In this document: piece by piece, positions 6,001 through 7,767 of the stretch
Position numbering within the stretch: the first letter of the stretch is position 1
Layout of the letters: each line of letters starts with the position of its first letter
Origin: Euryarchaeota archaeon Ods04
Lineage (GTDB): Archaea > Halobacteriota > Halobacteria > Halobacteriales > Halorutilaceae
DNA: 7,767 bases
Assembly: GCA_028751055.1 (NCBI GenBank)
Contig: JAQZDD010000041.1
Location: 1-7,767, forward strand
Direction of reading: 5' to 3'
The notes under the pieces: generated by a model
What the model was told of the DNA's origin: nothing
Seen by the model: only the letters and a program-made list of their open reading frames with translations
The model's database searches: none
Made by a program: the position numbers and the translations under genes

Positions 6001-7767
6001 CTGAATCAGTCCTGTGGTTCGACGAGGTGGACAAGGACGACGTCGAGTCCGTAGGCGGAAAGGGTGCGTCGCTAGGCGAGATGGCGAACAACGACTTCCC
6101 CGTGCCTCCGGGGTTCGTCGTCACGGCACAGGCATACCGCCGTCTCCTGCAGGACACAGGAGTCGAGGACGAACTCGAAGAGGCTCTCGACATCGACGTT
6201 GAGGACTCCGACGCGCTTACGGAGGCGCACGAACGCGCTGTCGAGATAATCAAGGGCGCGGGAATGCCCGACGACATGCGCCGTGAGATAGAGGGGGCGT
6301 ACGAAGCCATGGGCGACGACGTCTTCGTGGCTGTACGTTCGTCGGCGACTGCGGAGGACCTGCCGGACGCCTCCTTCGCGGGACAGCAGGACACCTACCT
6401 CAACGTCCAAGGCGCGGACGACCTCATAGAGCGTGTCAAGGACTGCTGGGCGTCGCTCTTCACGAAACGCGCCATCTACTACCGCGTCGAGAAGGGCTTC
6501 TCGCACGAGAAGGTCAACATAGCCGTCGTCGTGCAGGAGATGGTCGACGCAGACAAGAGCGGCGTAGCCTTCAGTTCGGACCCCTCGACGGGCGAGAAAC
6601 GCGTCACTGTCGAGGCGGCGTGGGGTCTCGGCGAGTCGGTCGTCGGCGGCGACGTTACACCCGACAACTACGTCTTCGACCGCGAGACACGCGAAATAGT
6701 CGACGCGAAGATAGCCTCGAAGAAGGTGATGCACGTCAAGGACGCCGCGACGGGAGAGACTGTCGAGAAGGAGGTGCCCGACGACCGCCGCGACGAACGT
6801 GTCCTTTCGGAGAAAGAAATCGTCGAGATAGCTGAGACAGCCGAACGTCTTGAAGAGCACTACGGAACGCCACAGGACATCGAGTGGGCGATACACGAGG
6901 GCGAGTTTTACGTCCTTCAGTCGCGTCCTATCACGACGATAGCCGAAGGGGAAGACGGGCAGGAAGAAGCCGACGAAGACGACGCGGGAGATGTACTTGT
7001 TGAGGGACTCGGAGCATCGCCCGGAAAGGATAGCGGTACCGTGCGTATCGTCCGCAAGTTAGACGAAATCGACCGTATCGAGGAGGGCGACGTTCTCGTG
7101 ACCGGGCAGACGACGCCCGACATGGTACCCGCGATGAAACGTTCCGCCGCAATCGTGACGGACGAGGGCGGTCTTACGAGCCACGCCGCCATAGTCTCGC
7201 GCGAACTCGGAAAGACGGCTGTGGTGGGCACGGGCAACGCGACACAGGTACTCGAAGACGGCGACTTCGTGACCGTCGACGGCGGCAAGGGCAAGGTCAC
7301 GAGAGGTAAGATGGACGAATCCAAGAAGGTGGAGGCACCCGAACCCGCGAACGGTGTGGCGAAGCCCGCAGCGCAGCCGCAGCCTGTGACGGCGACCGAC
7401 GTCAAGGTCAACGTCTCGATACCCGACGCAGCCGAAACCGCAGCCGCGACGGGCGCGGACGGAGTCGGTCTCCTGCGTATGGAGCATATGGTTCTCGAAC
7501 TCGGCAAGACGCCGGCGAGGTACGTCGGCGACCACGGCGAGCGCGCCTACATCGACAGACTCGTTGAGGGCATACAGAGCGTCGCGGAGGAGTTCTATCC
7601 GCGTCCCGTCCGCGTCCGGACGCTCGACGCGCCGACGGACGAGTTCAGGAACTTAGAAGGCGGCGAAGACGAACCCGTCGAGCACAACCCGATGATGGGC
7701 TACCGCGGCATACGCCGCGCGCTCGACGAACCCGACATCTTCGAACTCGAACTCCGCGCGTTCAGAA
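5997..7767 (+). CDS. ppsA: Phosphoenolpyruvate synthase (pyruvate, water dikinase), 3' end outside window
   Basis: The frame is open from ATG 5997 to the window end: 590 complete codons plus one base. A full PpsA is roughly 750-800 residues, so the C-terminal part is missing because of the window edge, not a mutation. PpsA converts pyruvate, ATP and water to PEP, AMP and phosphate, the entry step of gluconeogenesis. The N-terminal ATP-grasp-like domain begins with FDEVDKDDVESVGGKGASLGEM and includes VRSSATAEDLPDASFAGQQ and the VLQSRPIT end. The swivelling phosphohistidine domain has T-S-H396-A-A-I, with the catalytic His at 7182-7184. The PEP/pyruvate barrel follows, with GADGVGLLRMEHM, VRTLDAPTDEFRNLEGG and NPMMGYRGIRR. 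An acidic linker (EDGQEEADEDDAGD) precedes the swivel domain. No intein interrupts the visible part, including the His site. Isoleucine uses ATA (13) as often as ATC (12). It likely has its own leaderless promoter and an operator-like palindrome. Confidence 0.97.
   Translation, partial: MTESVLWFDEVDKDDVESVGGKGASLGEMANNDFPVPPGFVVTAQAYRRLLQDTGVEDELEEALDIDVEDSDALTEAHERAVEIIKGAGMPDDMRREIEGAYEAMGDDVFVAVRSSATAEDLPDASFAGQQDTYLNVQGADDLIERVKDCWASLFTKRAIYYRVEKGFSHEKVNIAVVVQEMVDADKSGVAFSSDPSTGEKRVTVEAAWGLGESVVGGDVTPDNYVFDRETREIVDAKIASKKVMHVKDAATGETVEKEVPDDRRDERVLSEKEIVEIAETAERLEEHYGTPQDIEWAIHEGEFYVLQSRPITTIAEGEDGQEEADEDDAGDVLVEGLGASPGKDSGTVRIVRKLDEIDRIEEGDVLVTGQTTPDMVPAMKRSAAIVTDEGGLTSHAAIVSRELGKTAVVGTGNATQVLEDGDFVTVDGGKGKVTRGKMDESKKVEAPEPANGVAKPAAQPQPVTATDVKVNVSIPDAAETAAATGADGVGLLRMEHMVLELGKTPARYVGDHGERAYIDRLVEGIQSVAEEFYPRPVRVRTLDAPTDEFRNLEGGEDEPVEHNPMMGYRGIRRALDEPDIFELELRAFR

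Noticed and set aside
6072..6896. 274-codon open frame on the minus strand inside ppsA
   Set aside because: The plus-strand frame is unmistakably PpsA with family motifs throughout. The antisense frame is open because of GC-rich codon structure, and its product (Arg/Val/His/Leu-rich, not acidic) is unlike a haloarchaeal protein.
5997..7767. Possible intein in ppsA, as known at conserved sites in some archaeal PEP synthases
   Set aside because: The visible reading frame runs through the TSHAAI site and the LLRMEHM and RTLD motifs without insertion. Only the missing C-terminal part remains unknown.

Overview
The window looks like a chromosomal segment from an extremely halophilic archaeon (Halobacteria or a close relative). 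The predicted proteins are very rich in Asp and Glu, the DNA is GC-rich by eye, and the membrane-anchored secreted protein has a twin-arginine signal plus lipobox of haloarchaeal type. MetRS and PEP synthase are of archaeal/haloarchaeal form. Several genes have an AT-rich TATA-like box about 26-30 bases before the ATG with no Shine-Dalgarno sequence, as expected for leaderless transcripts. Isoleucine is encoded by ATA about as often as by ATC in ppsA and often in metG, which is unusual for typical haloarchaea and hints at a divergent lineage.

Layout: (1) 1-183 (+) is the last 60 codons of an unrecognised gene, with an 8-bp inverted repeat over its stop codon. (2) 246-1409 (-) is a secreted Tat lipoprotein with two copies of a domain. 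(3) 1465-2307 (-) is folD, the bifunctional methylene-tetrahydrofolate dehydrogenase/cyclohydrolase. A TATA box for the lipoprotein sits directly after the folD stop. (4) 2439-3035 (+) is a small membrane protein resembling M50-like metalloproteases, but its HExxH site reads NRAVQ and its arginine codon use differs from ppsA. (5) 3068-5101 (-) is metG, with a fused C-terminal Trbp111-type tRNA-binding domain. (6) 5183-5956 (+) is a class IIA HAD phosphatase, divergent from metG across 81 bases that hold two leaderless-type promoters. (7) 5997 to the window end (+) is ppsA, cut off by the window edge. A perfect 9-bp inverted repeat covers its predicted transcription and translation start.

Functionally this is mostly core metabolism: one-carbon metabolism (FolD), methionyl-tRNA charging (MetG) and gluconeogenic pyruvate-to-PEP conversion (PpsA), interleaved with a cell-surface protein, a membrane pseudoprotease candidate and a general phosphatase. 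No mobile element, CRISPR array, RNA gene or defence system was seen. The most notable items are the operator-like palindrome at ppsA, the degenerate metalloprotease, the duplicated surface domain, loss of one zinc knuckle in MetRS, and the ATA-rich codon use. I do not see a convincing new multi-gene system.
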